Shown piece after piece: positions 36,371 to 45,626 of a stretch of 64,000 bases of DNA. The translations under genes and the position numbers were made by a program. How positions within the stretch are numbered: the first letter of the stretch is position 1; each line of letters opens with the position of its first letter. Under the pieces are notes generated by a model. It was not told the origin of the DNA. It did no database searches and saw nothing but the letters and a program-made list of their open reading frames with translations. The stretch covers positions 1 to 64,000 of the forward strand of contig NZ_JAUOEK010000155.1 of assembly GCF_030540835.1 (NCBI RefSeq), read 5' to 3'. The stretch is from Flavivirga aquimarina. GTDB lineage: Bacteria; Bacteroidota; Bacteroidia; Flavobacteriales; Flavobacteriaceae.

Positions 36371-37426
36371 TCAACCATTTACTTTAAGAATTCTATCTAT
36401 CTCTTTAAGCCAATCTTCCATTATTGTTGCATTTGTATTTAAAGCAACACTTCCATTGCCATAAGGCTCATATATTTTTTGATTTGTTACAGAAAAGAAC
36501 CCAACTGTGGGGGTTAAAGAGGCACTTGCTAAATGCATAACACCATTGTCGGCCGCAATAAATATGGTTGTATTTCTAATAATAGCACCCATTTCGCGAA
36601 TGTCCTTGCTATAAAAGTTTGGTGACTTAAATGCTATTTTCGAAATATTTTCAATAGGAAGCATCTCTATAATATTATAATGCGGGTATTCCTTCACTAA
36701 ACGTTCGTATAACGTTTTCCACCAATCTTCACAATAACACTTAGCTCCTGTTGCATTAGTATAAATACAAATTGTTTTTCTATCATTTTTGGTAATACCA
36801 TCCAATATCTTTTTTCCGTTTGCTATTTCGGCATCACTCAACTTTATATCTAAAACAGGTAATTCATTATTATTTTTAGGAAACCCTAATTTTTCTAAAA
36901 AACACCTTAAGTTGTAAATTGGATATTTAGATATATGCTCATAATCTTTATAAGTCGCTTTAATCTCCTCATCAATATCACCAAAAACTTTGTATGGAGC
37001 TTTAGTGAATTGAGTTGATAATCTGCCCGAAGATGAATTTTTATCGCCATTAATAACTAAATCATAGCGCTTCTTTCTCAATTTTAACCAGCACCATCCA
37101 TAATTTAATAAATGGTTAAAAGGTTTTTTGGGCAATTGAATAATCTTATCTATATGTTTATAATTTTCAAAAACAGGATGAGCAACACCTCCTCTAACAA
37201 ACAAATCAATTTTACAATCTGGAAAAGTATTAATAACCTCTTGTATTAAGGGAGTGGATAGTAATTGATTTCCTAATCTGTGGTTGGGTCTGGAAATAAG
37301 TACTTTTTTAATTTCAATTTTGCTATTTGGATCAATTTTAGGATTAGAATAAGAACTTCCTACATTTTTAGTGAGCCCCTTCATTATACGCCTTCTAAGC
37401 TCATTTACCTTATTAGGTACCTTCAT
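36371..37426 (-). CDS. Glycosyltransferase family 9 protein (heptosyltransferase-like)
   Basis: A GT-B glycosyltransferase acting on LPS or another surface glycan. KKVLISRPNHRLGNQLLSTPL (about 42-62) is the N-terminal nucleotide-sugar-fold signature, and FIAADNGVMHLASASLTPTVG is the C-terminal donor-binding motif of ADP-heptose:LPS heptosyltransferase-like enzymes. The N-terminal 35 residues are variable; a start at the internal Met (MKGLTKN) is possible. It is not in a larger glycan cluster here. Confidence 0.82.
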   Translation of the reverse strand: MKVPNKVNELRRRIMKGLTKNVGSSYSNPKIDPNSKIEIKKVLISRPNHRLGNQLLSTPLIQEVINTFPDCKIDLFVRGGVAHPVFENYKHIDKIIQLPKKPFNHLLNYGWCWLKLRKKRYDLVINGDKNSSSGRLSTQFTKAPYKVFGDIDEEIKATYKDYEHISKYPIYNLRCFLEKLGFPKNNNELPVLDIKLSDAEIANGKKILDGITKNDRKTICIYTNATGAKCYCEDWWKTLYERLVKEYPHYNIIEMLPIENISKIAFKSPNFYSKDIREMGAIIRNTTIFIAADNGVMHLASASLTPTVGFFSVTNQKIYEPYGNGSVALNTNATIMEDWLKEIDRILKVNG

Positions 37427-37535
37427 TAATTTAATTAATTATGGTTAGTTTAAAGCGCAAAATACAAATAAGGTTATAGCTAGCCAAATTCATATTAATT
37501 TGAGCACACTACATAAAAATTCCTAACCACTACAT

Positions 37536-37580
37536 GTATAAAAGGGCTTACAAACAATAAGTTTGCAAGCCCTTTTATAC
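37536..37580 (-). terminator. Strong terminator after the OYE gene
   Basis: Twenty-base arms (GTATAAAAGGGCTT.../...AAGCCCTTTTATAC) with a 5-nt loop and one imperfect pair, which is a G-U pair on the minus strand. It lies 26 bp after the OYE stop and may act in both directions. Confidence 0.85.
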
Positions 37581-37606
37581 TCGTTTTATTTTAAATTAAA
37601 AGCTTA

Positions 37607-38671
37607 TTAATAAGTCGTATAACCTTCTGCCTCTGCCGAATAAAACAAATCCATATTAGGAGTTACTAAATCTTCATTTAGCTTAATTTGCTCAACAAAA
37701 TTTGGGTTAGAAATATAAGGTCTGCCAACATAAACTAAATCGTAACCTCTATTTATAACAGCTTCTGCCTTATTCGAATTATTTACATCTCCTCCTGTTA
37801 TCACAGAACCATTAAATGTTTCTTTAATTATTTTTAAAATATTCGCCATTAAATCTGCATCAAATGCTGGTCCTTGATCTACAATATGCATATAAGACAG
37901 CTTTAATTTTGAAAGTGTTTTAGTTATATAAGTAAACATATGTTTTACTTCGTCGTGATGTGCTTCCATATCGTTAAATGCTCCATAAGGAGACAAACGA
38001 ATACCAACTTTGTCTGAACCAATTTTTTCAACAACTTTCTTTACCGTTTCTAATACAAACCTACTTCTATTCTCAAAATCTCCTCCATAATTATCTGTTC
38101 TTTTGTTGGACTTTGGGTTTAAAAATTGGTTTGGCAAATAACCATTTGCAGCATGAATTTCTACACCATCTACACCAGCTTCATTTACTAACCTATATGC
38201 TGCATTAGCATACTCGCTTTTAGCAATTTCTATATCTTTAAGCGTCATTTCCTTTGGGATATCGTGAGCAATCATACCGGTATCTGAAAAGATTTCTCCA
38301 GCAGCCTGAACAGCAGACGGGCCTACGGTAAAGGCACCTTGAGGTAAATTAGCGCTTCCCGAAATACGTCCACAATGCATCAATTGAACAAATATTTTTC
38401 CATCTACTTCGTGTACAGCGTCTGCTATTTTTTTCCAACCAGCTATCTGTTCATCATTAAATGCCCCTGGTATTCTGGGATAGCCTAAACCATTTGGAGA
38501 TGGCGATGTGCCTTCTGTAATTATTAACCCCGCTCCGGCTCTTTGCTTGTAATATTCTGCCATAAGCTCGTTTGGGATATTATTAATAGCTCTACAACGG
38601 GTCATTGGAGCCATAACAACTCTATTTTTAAGAGTCATTTTTCCTAATTGATAAGATTCAAATACATCCAT
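37607..38671 (-). CDS. Old yellow enzyme-type alkene reductase (NADH:flavin oxidoreductase)
   Basis: An FMN-dependent TIM-barrel reductase of activated double bonds, as in NemA/OYE. Seen: LKNRVVMAPMTRCRA, FVQLMHCGRIS, VDGVEIHAANGYLPNQFL, RTDNYGGDFENRSRF and VITGGDVNN...DLVYVGRPYISNP. The catalytic-site pair is His-Ala-Ala-Asn (in EIHAANGYL) and the length (354) is normal. It is the second gene of an operon with a RidA-like protein behind TetR operators, which fits a reactive-electrophile detoxification role. Confidence 0.92.
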   Translation of the reverse strand: MDVFESYQLGKMTLKNRVVMAPMTRCRAINNIPNELMAEYYKQRAGAGLIITEGTSPSPNGLGYPRIPGAFNDEQIAGWKKIADAVHEVDGKIFVQLMHCGRISGSANLPQGAFTVGPSAVQAAGEIFSDTGMIAHDIPKEMTLKDIEIAKSEYANAAYRLVNEAGVDGVEIHAANGYLPNQFLNPKSNKRTDNYGGDFENRSRFVLETVKKVVEKIGSDKVGIRLSPYGAFNDMEAHHDEVKHMFTYITKTLSKLKLSYMHIVDQGPAFDADLMANILKIIKETFNGSVITGGDVNNSNKAEAVINRGYDLVYVGRPYISNPNFVEQIKLNEDLVTPNMDLFYSAEAEGYTTY

Positions 38672-38681
38672 GTTATTAAAT

Positions 38682-39140
38682 TTATTTATTAATAGTGAAT
38701 GTGCAGGTTAAGCCTACACTTAAGTTACTGTAAAGTTTATCTACACCAAATATGGCTCTGGAATGTGTTCCCTTATCGCCTAATAGGTCTAGAAATAAAT
38801 CTGAAGCACCATTAACCACTTCTGGAGCCTCATTCCAATCGGCATAAGATTGATAATACGCATCTAAATGATTCAAGCCTACTATATTCTCTAATCCCAC
38901 TTTTTCATTTATTTGGGCTATAACATTGAGGGCACACATTTGCATGCCTTTATAGCCATCTTCTGTGGTTAACTCTGCTCCCAACCTTCCTTTATAATGC
39001 AATGCACCGTTTATAATTGGAAACTGAATTGCGACATACACAATACTGCCTCTTATATTTACCGATACATAGGAACCTCCCGGGGTTGATACACTTGGAA
39101 GTTCAAGGTTTAATGCATTTAATTTTTCTTTAATATTCAT
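38682..39140 (-). CDS. RidA/YjgF-family protein
   Basis: 152 residues of the YjgF-like type found in Bacteroidota: LELPSVSTPGGSYVSV, GALHYKGRLGAEL, GYKGMQMCALNVIAQINEKVG, HSRAIFGVDKL. RidA proteins deaminate reactive enamines/imines. This longer subgroup is less well characterised. The OYE gene starts 10 nt after its stop. The TetR operator at 39177 is 37-51 nt upstream of its start. Confidence 0.85.
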   Translation of the reverse strand: MNIKEKLNALNLELPSVSTPGGSYVSVNIRGSIVYVAIQFPIINGALHYKGRLGAELTTEDGYKGMQMCALNVIAQINEKVGLENIVGLNHLDAYYQSYADWNEAPEVVNGASDLFLDLLGDKGTHSRAIFGVDKLYSNLSVGLTCTFTINK

Positions 39141-39176
39141 TTTTTACGTTGTTTTCCATGTTTTGATAATTAATAA

Positions 39177-39191
39177 TTGACCAGTCGACTA
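39177..39191. promoter_or_regulatory. TetR operator upstream of the RidA-OYE genes
   Basis: TTGACCAGTCGACTA closely matches the palindrome TAGACCAGTCGTCTA found upstream of the TetR gene itself. It lies in the 66-bp gap between the regulator stop and the RidA start. Confidence 0.7.
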
Positions 39192-39206
39192 TTAATACTT
39201 AAAAAA

Positions 39207-39782
39207 TTATAAAATAATTTCGTTCAGAAACTCTATATAAACATCAATAGGTTTACTAGACTTAGATGATTTCATTCTTAGTACGGCACCTTCCCATCCA
39301 GATATTACAAAACTTGCCAGACTTTCAGGACTTTTATCCTTTTTAATTACACCACTCTCCTGCCCTTCTGCTATACATATTTCAAAACTCTTATCCCAAA
39401 GCTCCCATCCTAAACCGATACCATTTCTCAGTTTTTCTGATTGATCAGATAATTCCAAACTACAATTAGCCAATAAGCAGCCTTCTTTAAATTCTTTTTT
39501 ACCAAAATAGGCTCGCATATTTTTAAAAAAAGTAAGAATCCGTTCTTTATGGTTTAGATCGGAATTCTTTAAATAGCTATCCAAATTATTAGAAGAGTTT
39601 TTAGAATAATAATCAATTAATTGCAATCCAAAATCTTCCTTACTTTTAAAATAGTAATAAAAAGATCCCTTAGGAATATCAGCAGCATCTAAAACTTCTT
39701 GAATACCAACATTATTGTATCCTTTCTTTAATACAAGCTCTGCTCCTCTGGCTAAAATATTATTTACAGTATCTTTTTTCAT
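39207..39782 (-). CDS. TetR/AcrR-family transcriptional regulator
   Basis: 191 residues. The helix-turn-helix (about 8-55) has LARGAELVLKKGYNNVGIQEV and IPKGSFYYYFKSKEDFG, close to the YxaF/NemR type of TetR. The C-terminal domain contains Cys101 and Cys107 in EGCLLANCSLEL; NemR-like regulators use cysteines to sense electrophiles, which fits control of the OYE enzyme, although that is inference. Palindromic operators lie directly upstream (39789) and between it and the RidA gene (39177). Confidence 0.9.
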   Translation of the reverse strand: MKKDTVNNILARGAELVLKKGYNNVGIQEVLDAADIPKGSFYYYFKSKEDFGLQLIDYYSKNSSNNLDSYLKNSDLNHKERILTFFKNMRAYFGKKEFKEGCLLANCSLELSDQSEKLRNGIGLGWELWDKSFEICIAEGQESGVIKKDKSPESLASFVISGWEGAVLRMKSSKSSKPIDVYIEFLNEIIL

Positions 39783-39788
39783 TAATAA

Positions 39789-39803
39789 TAGACCAGTCGT
39801 CTA
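39789..39803. promoter_or_regulatory. TetR operator at the regulator's own start
   Basis: TAGACCAGTCGTCTA has perfect 5-bp arms and ends 7 nt from the ATG at 39782. Binding there would repress the regulator gene. Confidence 0.75.
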
Positions 39804-39950
39804 TAAAAGTACATCTTTTTTTGAAATAGCAATTTTTTTTAACATAATTTTTTTTTATACCTAAATGCAACCTTTAATATATTTTGTTGTCTATAATAGT
39901 AGCTTAAAAAATAAAACTATTTTTAGAGCAAATTAGAGCTAGCAAAATAA

Positions 39951-40490
39951 TTGGAAACCAACATTTTATATACTCATAAATCACTTGTTGAAAAAAGCAA
40001 GTTAGGAGATAGAAATTCGCAATATAAATTGTATGAGTTATATGTTGATGCTATGTATAATGTAAGTATGCGCATGATGCATATAAAAGAAGATGCAGAA
40101 GATGTTGTACAAGATAGTTTTATTGAAGCTTTTAATAATTTATCCTCTTTTAGATATGAAAGTACTTTTGGTTCTTGGTTAAAACGCATCGTAATTAATA
40201 AAAGTATTAATCAATTAAAAAAGAAAAAAATACCGGTGGTGCCTATAGAAAACCAAATGTATCATATAAAAGAAGATACAGAAACAATGCCTCTGGAAAC
40301 CGATATAAAAATAATAATAAAAGGAATTGACCTGTTACCGTCTGGTTACCGGCAAATTATAAACTTATATTTAGTAGAAGGGTATGATCATGTAGAGATT
40401 TCAGAGATATTAGGAATATCTGCTTCTACTTCTAAATCACAATATCACAGAGCAAAGAAAAAATTAATTGAAATTGTAAAGACTTTATAA
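39951..40490 (+). CDS. ECF-type RNA polymerase sigma factor
   Basis: 179 residues from a TTG start; no ATG gives a complete region 2. Region 2: LYVDAMYNVSMRMMHIKEDAEDVVQDSFIEAF and FGSWLKRIVINKSIN (each seen in pieces). Region 4: LPSGYRQIINLYLVEGYDHVEI followed by GISASTSKSQYHRAKKKL. Its stop overlaps the next gene's ATG by one base (TAATG). It directs an operon of envelope proteins that begins with its putative anti-sigma factor. Confidence 0.9.
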   Translation: METNILYTHKSLVEKSKLGDRNSQYKLYELYVDAMYNVSMRMMHIKEDAEDVVQDSFIEAFNNLSSFRYESTFGSWLKRIVINKSINQLKKKKIPVVPIENQMYHIKEDTETMPLETDIKIIIKGIDLLPSGYRQIINLYLVEGYDHVEISEILGISASTSKSQYHRAKKKLIEIVKTL

Positions 40491-41041
40491 TGGATGATTT
40501 TCAAAAATATATAAAAGAAAACAAAGCACTTTTTGATGTTCACAAAGCAGACAAAAGTAAACTTTGGGCAAATATTGAAGCTGGATTAAATCCACAGGAA
40601 TCTAAAACAAAAACTATTAAATTATGGAGCAATCCAATATTTAAAGTTGCTGCTACTATAGTTATAGCTTTAGGTGTATTTTCATTAATCAATATTATAA
40701 TAGTTGGTGGAGTTAAGCAAAACAGCCAAAACAATCTGGCATTACAAGAACTAAATGATATTAATTCTCATTACAAAGGTTTGGTTGCTTATCATGTAAA
40801 GCTCGTAAATAAAAATTCTCAATTATCATCTCAAGAAAAAAAAGAGTTTTTATCCTTTATGGATGAATTAGACCTTGAATATGAATTACTAAAAGTAGAA
40901 CTACAAAAAAATTTAGATAGCGAACGGATTTTAGAAGCTATTGTAATTAATTATAAAAAGAGAATTGAATTAATAGAAAATTTATTAAGTCATATTAATA
41001 ACTCTAAAAAAATGGATAATGATGATATGTATACTTTATAA
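40490..41041 (+). CDS. Putative anti-sigma factor, single-pass membrane protein
   Basis: 183 residues. The cytoplasmic N-terminus (1-52) is followed by one membrane helix (PIFKVAATIVIALGVFSLINI, about 48-68) and a periplasmic, helical, Lys/Glu-rich domain. No His-x3-Cys-x2-Cys zinc motif is present. The translational coupling to the sigma gene and the topology are typical of anti-sigma factors. The stop region overlaps the next gene by 23 nt. Confidence 0.7.
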   Translation: MDDFQKYIKENKALFDVHKADKSKLWANIEAGLNPQESKTKTIKLWSNPIFKVAATIVIALGVFSLINIIIVGGVKQNSQNNLALQELNDINSHYKGLVAYHVKLVNKNSQLSSQEKKEFLSFMDELDLEYELLKVELQKNLDSERILEAIVINYKKRIELIENLLSHINNSKKMDNDDMYTL

Positions 41042-42107
41042 AAAAATAACTCCAATTGCTATATTGTTATTAAGCTTTTCATTGTATTCACAAGAAGTTT
41101 TAACAAAAACTATTAATGAGGTATACAGCATGACCAATGCTGGAGAACTGCATTTAGATAATAGATACGGTAACATAACTATTAATGGTTGGGAGAAAAA
41201 CAATATCGCTATAAAAATAGATATAAAGGTAACCAATAAGAAAAAAGAAAATGCAAAAGCTCTTTTTGATCGTATAGTTCCAAATATTAAAACGGTAAAT
41301 GATTTTGTAAGTATTACTTCAGAAATTTCGGAAAAAAATACCAGCCTTATATCCAAATATTTTAATAAAGTAAACCCTTTTGAATTTGATAAAAGTAATG
41401 TTGAAATAAATTATACCATTTATTTACCAGTTAACGCTGAAGCAGATATTACAAATAAGTTTGGTGATGTTATTATAGATAATTGGACAGGAAGACTAAA
41501 AACTAATATAGAACATGGCGATTTATGGATTAACAGTGTTATTACTAATGCCAGAATAAATATGAAGTTTGGTAAACTGAGAAGCACATCTATCGTTTAT
41601 GGAACCATAAATTTAAAAAACGGTCATATAGATATTAAATCCTCTAAAAACCTATTGTTAAAAACCAGTGGAACGAGAATTGAAATTGGTCAAGTAAGAG
41701 ATTTAGAAATTATTTCAAGTAAAGACGAAATAACAATTGAAAAAGCTGAAAAAATTCGAGGTGAATTAAATTTTTCTAATGCTCAAATAGAAGAAGTTGA
41801 AGAAAAAATTAACCTGGATATGAAAGTTGCAGAACTGCGCGTTTTTAAAATAAATCAACCAGATGCTTACGTTTCCATCAATCAAGAATCATCAGATATT
41901 AGCATATATATTACGGACTTATCTTTTAAGTTCAATGCCATATTGGAACAAGGTCTATTAAGACTCCCCAAAACCTTCTATAATATTGAAAATAATATGA
42001 TTGATAAGGGAGAAAGAATTAGAGAGATTCATGCCGACTACGGAAAAAAGACTTCTGGTATATTCTCATTCGTCGGAAAAAAAGGGGTCATCGTTTTAAA
42101 AGAATAA
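41019..42107 (+). CDS. Secreted DUF4097-like beta-repeat protein
   Basis: 362 residues with a signal peptide (IAILLLSFSLYSQE). The mature protein is built of short parallel beta-strand repeats (GELHLDNRYGNITINGWEKN, ITNKFGDVIIDNWTG, INMKFGKLRSTSIVYG, GTINLKNGHIDI), as in DUF4097/adhesin-like proteins next to ECF sigma factors. Start at the first of two adjacent ATGs inside the anti-sigma gene. It is presumably part of the envelope output of this operon. Confidence 0.7.
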   Translation: MMICILYKKITPIAILLLSFSLYSQEVLTKTINEVYSMTNAGELHLDNRYGNITINGWEKNNIAIKIDIKVTNKKKENAKALFDRIVPNIKTVNDFVSITSEISEKNTSLISKYFNKVNPFEFDKSNVEINYTIYLPVNAEADITNKFGDVIIDNWTGRLKTNIEHGDLWINSVITNARINMKFGKLRSTSIVYGTINLKNGHIDIKSSKNLLLKTSGTRIEIGQVRDLEIISSKDEITIEKAEKIRGELNFSNAQIEEVEEKINLDMKVAELRVFKINQPDAYVSINQESSDISIYITDLSFKFNAILEQGLLRLPKTFYNIENNMIDKGERIREIHADYGKKTSGIFSFVGKKGVIVLKE

Positions 42108-42202
42108 ACGCCTTAGCCTAAAAAAATAAAAAAAATCATTTTAGATGCAACCTATTGCAAAATGTTATGTCTATTAATTATACAAACACAAATATAACAA
42201 CC

Positions 42203-42877
42203 ATGAAACACCCTCACAGCTTACTTCTATTACTATTATTTTGTTTTCTAAATAGCTTAAATGCTCAAGAATCTGAAGATTATATTGAATTTAACGATCG
42301 TAAAAACACAGTACATGGTGTGTATTTAGGCTTAGGCCTTAATTTTGGTTTCATTGATAAAGCAGAAACGTTTTCGTCAAGTTTTAAAGTTGCTTATGTA
42401 GCAAATCAGCAATTCGAAATAGGGTTTATAGCCGTTGGATTATACTCAGATTTAAACAGGTCTGGCCTAGATAACATCGAAAAAGATTTAGGAGGTGTTT
42501 ACGGCGGTTTGCATTTAGAACCTATATTATTTAGCAAATCTAAAATTAATCTTTCGTTTCCTTTACTTATTGGAGGTGGTACTGTAGTATTATTTGATGA
42601 TGATTGGGATGATGACGATTGGGATAATAATGAATGGAATGATGATGATTGGGAACCTGTTTTCGTTGTAGAACCCGGTGTTAATATACTGTATAATATA
42701 AATAGATACATACAGTTAGAAGCTGGTATAAAATACAGGTTTTCCAGTAAATTAGACTTTAATCCAGAATATGATTTAAATAGGATAAATGGTATCTCTG
42801 GAGGTATCGGACTTAAAGTAGGTGTATTTAATATGGGTAGAAATCGTTATAAAAAAAATATAAAAGATGGCATTTAA
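42203..42877 (+). CDS. Outer-membrane beta-barrel-like protein with acidic Asp-Trp repeat
   Basis: 224 residues from the ATG at 42203, with a signal peptide (HSLLLLLLFCFLNSLNAQE). The pattern is alternating hydrophobic strands with Gly-rich turns, as in small flavobacterial beta-barrels (VYLGLGLNFGFIDKA, GGVYGGLHLEPILF, IQLEAGIKYRFSS, GGIGLKVGVF). A striking DDDW-type repeat (about 132-152) sits between strands and should be a surface or periplasmic loop able to bind cations. A 48-nt longer frame upstream lacks a signal-peptide start. Confidence 0.65.
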   Translation: MKHPHSLLLLLLFCFLNSLNAQESEDYIEFNDRKNTVHGVYLGLGLNFGFIDKAETFSSSFKVAYVANQQFEIGFIAVGLYSDLNRSGLDNIEKDLGGVYGGLHLEPILFSKSKINLSFPLLIGGGTVVLFDDDWDDDDWDNNEWNDDDWEPVFVVEPGVNILYNINRYIQLEAGIKYRFSSKLDFNPEYDLNRINGISGGIGLKVGVFNMGRNRYKKNIKDGI

Positions 42878-42893
42878 TAAAAAACCAAATCAC

Positions 42894-43025
42894 ATGAATT
42901 CACAATATGTACATTCCAAAAACAATAAGGTATACCTTAAAGTAGATAACGAATCTGATGAATGGTATCCTATAAATTTTCAGTGGATTTCAATTGTAGA
43001 ACTTAACAAAAATATGAATCAATAG
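42894..43025 (+). CDS. Small protein (43 residues)
   Basis: An ATG frame of 44 codons including stop between two operon genes, with normal codon use and a compact strand-like sequence (KVYLKVDNESDEWYPINFQW). It is 16 nt after the beta-barrel gene and 31 nt before the GIN-domain gene. It has no signal peptide. Function unknown. Confidence 0.5.
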   Translation: MNSQYVHSKNNKVYLKVDNESDEWYPINFQWISIVELNKNMNQ

Positions 43026-43056
43026 TTTTAATTAAAAATCAATCAATCACAATAAA

Positions 43057-43782
43057 ATGAACAGATTATATGTAGTATTAGTATTTATAGGCCTCTTAGG
43101 CTTATCATCATGTAGTATAGATACCATACGAGTAGATGGCGATGATATTGTAACTTCCAGAGATGTAGATATTACCAATTATTCATCAATAAAAATAGCT
43201 AACGGATTTACCGCATATATAACATTTTCTAATACAGAAGAATCCATTAAAGTAGAAGCTAACGAAAATTTACATGATTATATAATAGCCACCAAAAATA
43301 ATAATGAATTGATTATTCGTTTTAAAAAGAATCTTATAATTAAAGGAAAAGAAACGTTAGATGTCTATATTACTACCAAGTCTATTAATAACTTTACTGT
43401 AACTGCCGATTCTCAAATCTATTTAGAAAGCACTTTAGTTGAAGATAACGTGAAAATAAAAATAACTGCAGATAGTTTTTTCTCAGGAGACCTAGATATA
43501 GACTATTTAGATCTTGAAGCTACAGCTGATGCTAGTGCAGATTTATTTGGTAATGTAAATATTCTTAATGCAAATCTTTCTGCAGATGCCAAACTTTCGA
43601 GTTATGATTTACAGGTTAATGATTTAAAAATGAAAATGGTTGCCGATTGTAATGCTAATATAACCGTAAATAATACTATAGATATAGAAGCTATTGCAGA
43701 TTGTACGCTACGTTACAAAGGCGATGCGACTATTATTTATGAAAACGTAAAAGCAGACTCTAGGGTTATTAAAGTCGATTAA
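43057..43782 (+). CDS. GIN-domain (DUF2807) lipoprotein
   Basis: Lipobox GLSSC (Cys19). The body is a right-handed beta-helix-like head GIN domain: SRDVDITNYSSIKIANGFTAY, SIKVEANENLHDYI, LDVYITTKSINNFTVTADSQIY, then repeats with internal ADA/ADC turns. The family is linked to ECF sigma operons and cell-surface structures, but its molecular role is not known. Last gene of the operon. Confidence 0.85.
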   Translation: MNRLYVVLVFIGLLGLSSCSIDTIRVDGDDIVTSRDVDITNYSSIKIANGFTAYITFSNTEESIKVEANENLHDYIIATKNNNELIIRFKKNLIIKGKETLDVYITTKSINNFTVTADSQIYLESTLVEDNVKIKITADSFFSGDLDIDYLDLEATADASADLFGNVNILNANLSADAKLSSYDLQVNDLKMKMVADCNANITVNNTIDIEAIADCTLRYKGDATIIYENVKADSRVIKVD

Positions 43783-43823
43783 AGAATAATATATAACGGT
43801 TTTTAAAAACCTCATTTGATATG

Positions 43824-44666
43824 TCACTTGTTTTTTGCTTTGTACAATATATTTAAAACCAATCCCCCTATAATTAGTGCGATACCTAACAGACTCCAAA
43901 ATGTATAAACTTCGCTAAAAATGAATATCCCAAACAAAACGGTGTAAATCACTTCCAAATATTTGAGTGGAGCCACCTGGTTTGTAGTAGCTTCTTGAAA
44001 AGCTTTCGTCATATATAACTGTCCAAAATATCCAAAAACGCCTAATCCTAATAACATCGCCCATTCTATACCCACAGGTGTTATCCAATTATTTATAGAT
44101 AACACCCCGCCTATTATAGTTGAGATTACCATAAAATAATTAACAACCACGACTGGGTGATCACTTTTACCTATTTTACTAATTGTTATATAAACCAATC
44201 CGCTAAAAATAGCAGAAAGAAAAGCTAATAAGAGTCCATAAACATTTAGTTCTGTATCAAAACCTTTTAAAACCAAAACACCCAAAAAAGCCATTGCAAA
44301 GAATAGCCATTGCCATCTTTTTATAGTCTCACGTAATAAAAATACAGCAAAAATTGCTGCAAAAATAGGTGCCATGTATCGTAATGAAACCGCTGTACCT
44401 ATAGGTAAATATTTGGTGGACATAAAGAAGAAGGTCATAGAAGTAACACCAACTATACTTCTAATAACCAGTAGTTTTTTCTTATTTCCTAAAATAGGAA
44501 TGTTATTTTTTAGTAGAAAAGTAAACGTAAAAGCTAAAGTACTTATCGATCTAAAAAAAACAATTTGGTACGCATTAATATGCAATAAGTGCTTAACTAT
44601 AGCATTCATACAAGCAAATGCTAATGTACTAATAAGCATAAATTTTATAGCATTTTTAACTTCCAA
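43824..44666 (-). CDS. EamA-family (DMT) transporter
   Basis: An inner-membrane permease of ten predicted helices in two EamA repeats (LISTLAFACMNAIVKHLLHI..., YMAPIFAAIFAVFLLRE, ... PLKYLEVIYTVLFGIFIFSE). The start is a TTG overlapping the upstream transporter's stop by 11 nt; an ATG at 44639 gives a shorter but still complete first helix. Substrate unknown; the family exports small metabolites. Confidence 0.85.
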   Translation of the reverse strand: MEVKNAIKFMLISTLAFACMNAIVKHLLHINAYQIVFFRSISTLAFTFTFLLKNNIPILGNKKKLLVIRSIVGVTSMTFFFMSTKYLPIGTAVSLRYMAPIFAAIFAVFLLRETIKRWQWLFFAMAFLGVLVLKGFDTELNVYGLLLAFLSAIFSGLVYITISKIGKSDHPVVVVNYFMVISTIIGGVLSINNWITPVGIEWAMLLGLGVFGYFGQLYMTKAFQEATTNQVAPLKYLEVIYTVLFGIFIFSEVYTFWSLLGIALIIGGLVLNILYKAKNK

Positions 44667-45570
44667 TAGTTCTGGTTTTTATTCGTTTGCGTGAAGTAAT
44701 AAAGAAAACACCAGTTAAAAGAATGCTAGCAGCTACGATGGTTTGAGTTGTAATAGTTTCATCTAGAACATACCAACCTAGTATTATTGCTACTATAGGG
44801 TTAACATAAGCAGATGTAGAAGCTTTCTCTGTAGAAACCACTTTGAGTAAATAATTAAATGCAGTAAAAGCTATAACACTTCCAAATACAATTAAAAGAA
44901 TTAGAGACCATTGTACTTTAGAACTCCACATTATAGGTGCTACCCAACTTTCACCTAAGGATAAACTTATTATTATTAAAAACACGCCTGCTATAATCAT
45001 TTGATAAGCAGTAGTAACAAAATAATTTGGTGGTAAATCTGCTTTAGCAACAAAAACACTGGCATAACTCCAACTTAAAACACAAGTAAGAATCATGGAC
45101 ATGCCTAATAAACTTTCTTCATTAGTAATGAGTTGTTTTTGACTTACTAAAAGGTACATACCAACAATGCCTAATGCAACTCCTATTAAAGATTTAGTTT
45201 GCATTTTTTTACCATCTATAAGACGCATCAATAATAATACAAAAAGTGGCTGGGTAGAGGCTTCAAGTGCAGCAAGTCCACTATCTATATACTTTAAAGA
45301 CCAAATAAAAACACCATTGCCATATACTAAAAAAAGAAAGCCTGTAATGGTACAATTAATAAATTGCTTTTTGCTAATAGATAGTCTAAGTTTCATGAAC
45401 TTAGCTATTAAAAATATGAGTAATCCTGCAAAAGTAAAACGGATGGCAGCTACAAAAAACGGAGGTAATTCTGTTACGGCTATTTTATTAAGTAGATAAG
45501 TAGACCCCCAAATAATATAAACAGCAAAAAACGCTAAAATTATAAGAATCGTTTTTCGCGATACGCTCAT
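44656..45570 (-). CDS. EamA-family (DMT) transporter
   Basis: 304 residues, ten helices in two EamA repeats (YIIWGSTYLLNKIAVTELPPFF near the start, ALEASTQPLFVLLLMRL, ASTSAYVNPIVAIILGWYVLDE). It is co-transcribed with the second EamA protein (11-nt overlap). The two are only moderately alike, so they may form a heteromer or act separately. Confidence 0.88.
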   Translation of the reverse strand: MSVSRKTILIILAFFAVYIIWGSTYLLNKIAVTELPPFFVAAIRFTFAGLLIFLIAKFMKLRLSISKKQFINCTITGFLFLVYGNGVFIWSLKYIDSGLAALEASTQPLFVLLLMRLIDGKKMQTKSLIGVALGIVGMYLLVSQKQLITNEESLLGMSMILTCVLSWSYASVFVAKADLPPNYFVTTAYQMIIAGVFLIIISLSLGESWVAPIMWSSKVQWSLILLIVFGSVIAFTAFNYLLKVVSTEKASTSAYVNPIVAIILGWYVLDETITTQTIVAASILLTGVFFITSRKRIKTRTIGS

Positions 45571-45626
45571 TTATAATTAAAAATAATTAGATAACAGAAA
45601 TACCATTTAGAAAAGTTATAAAGACA

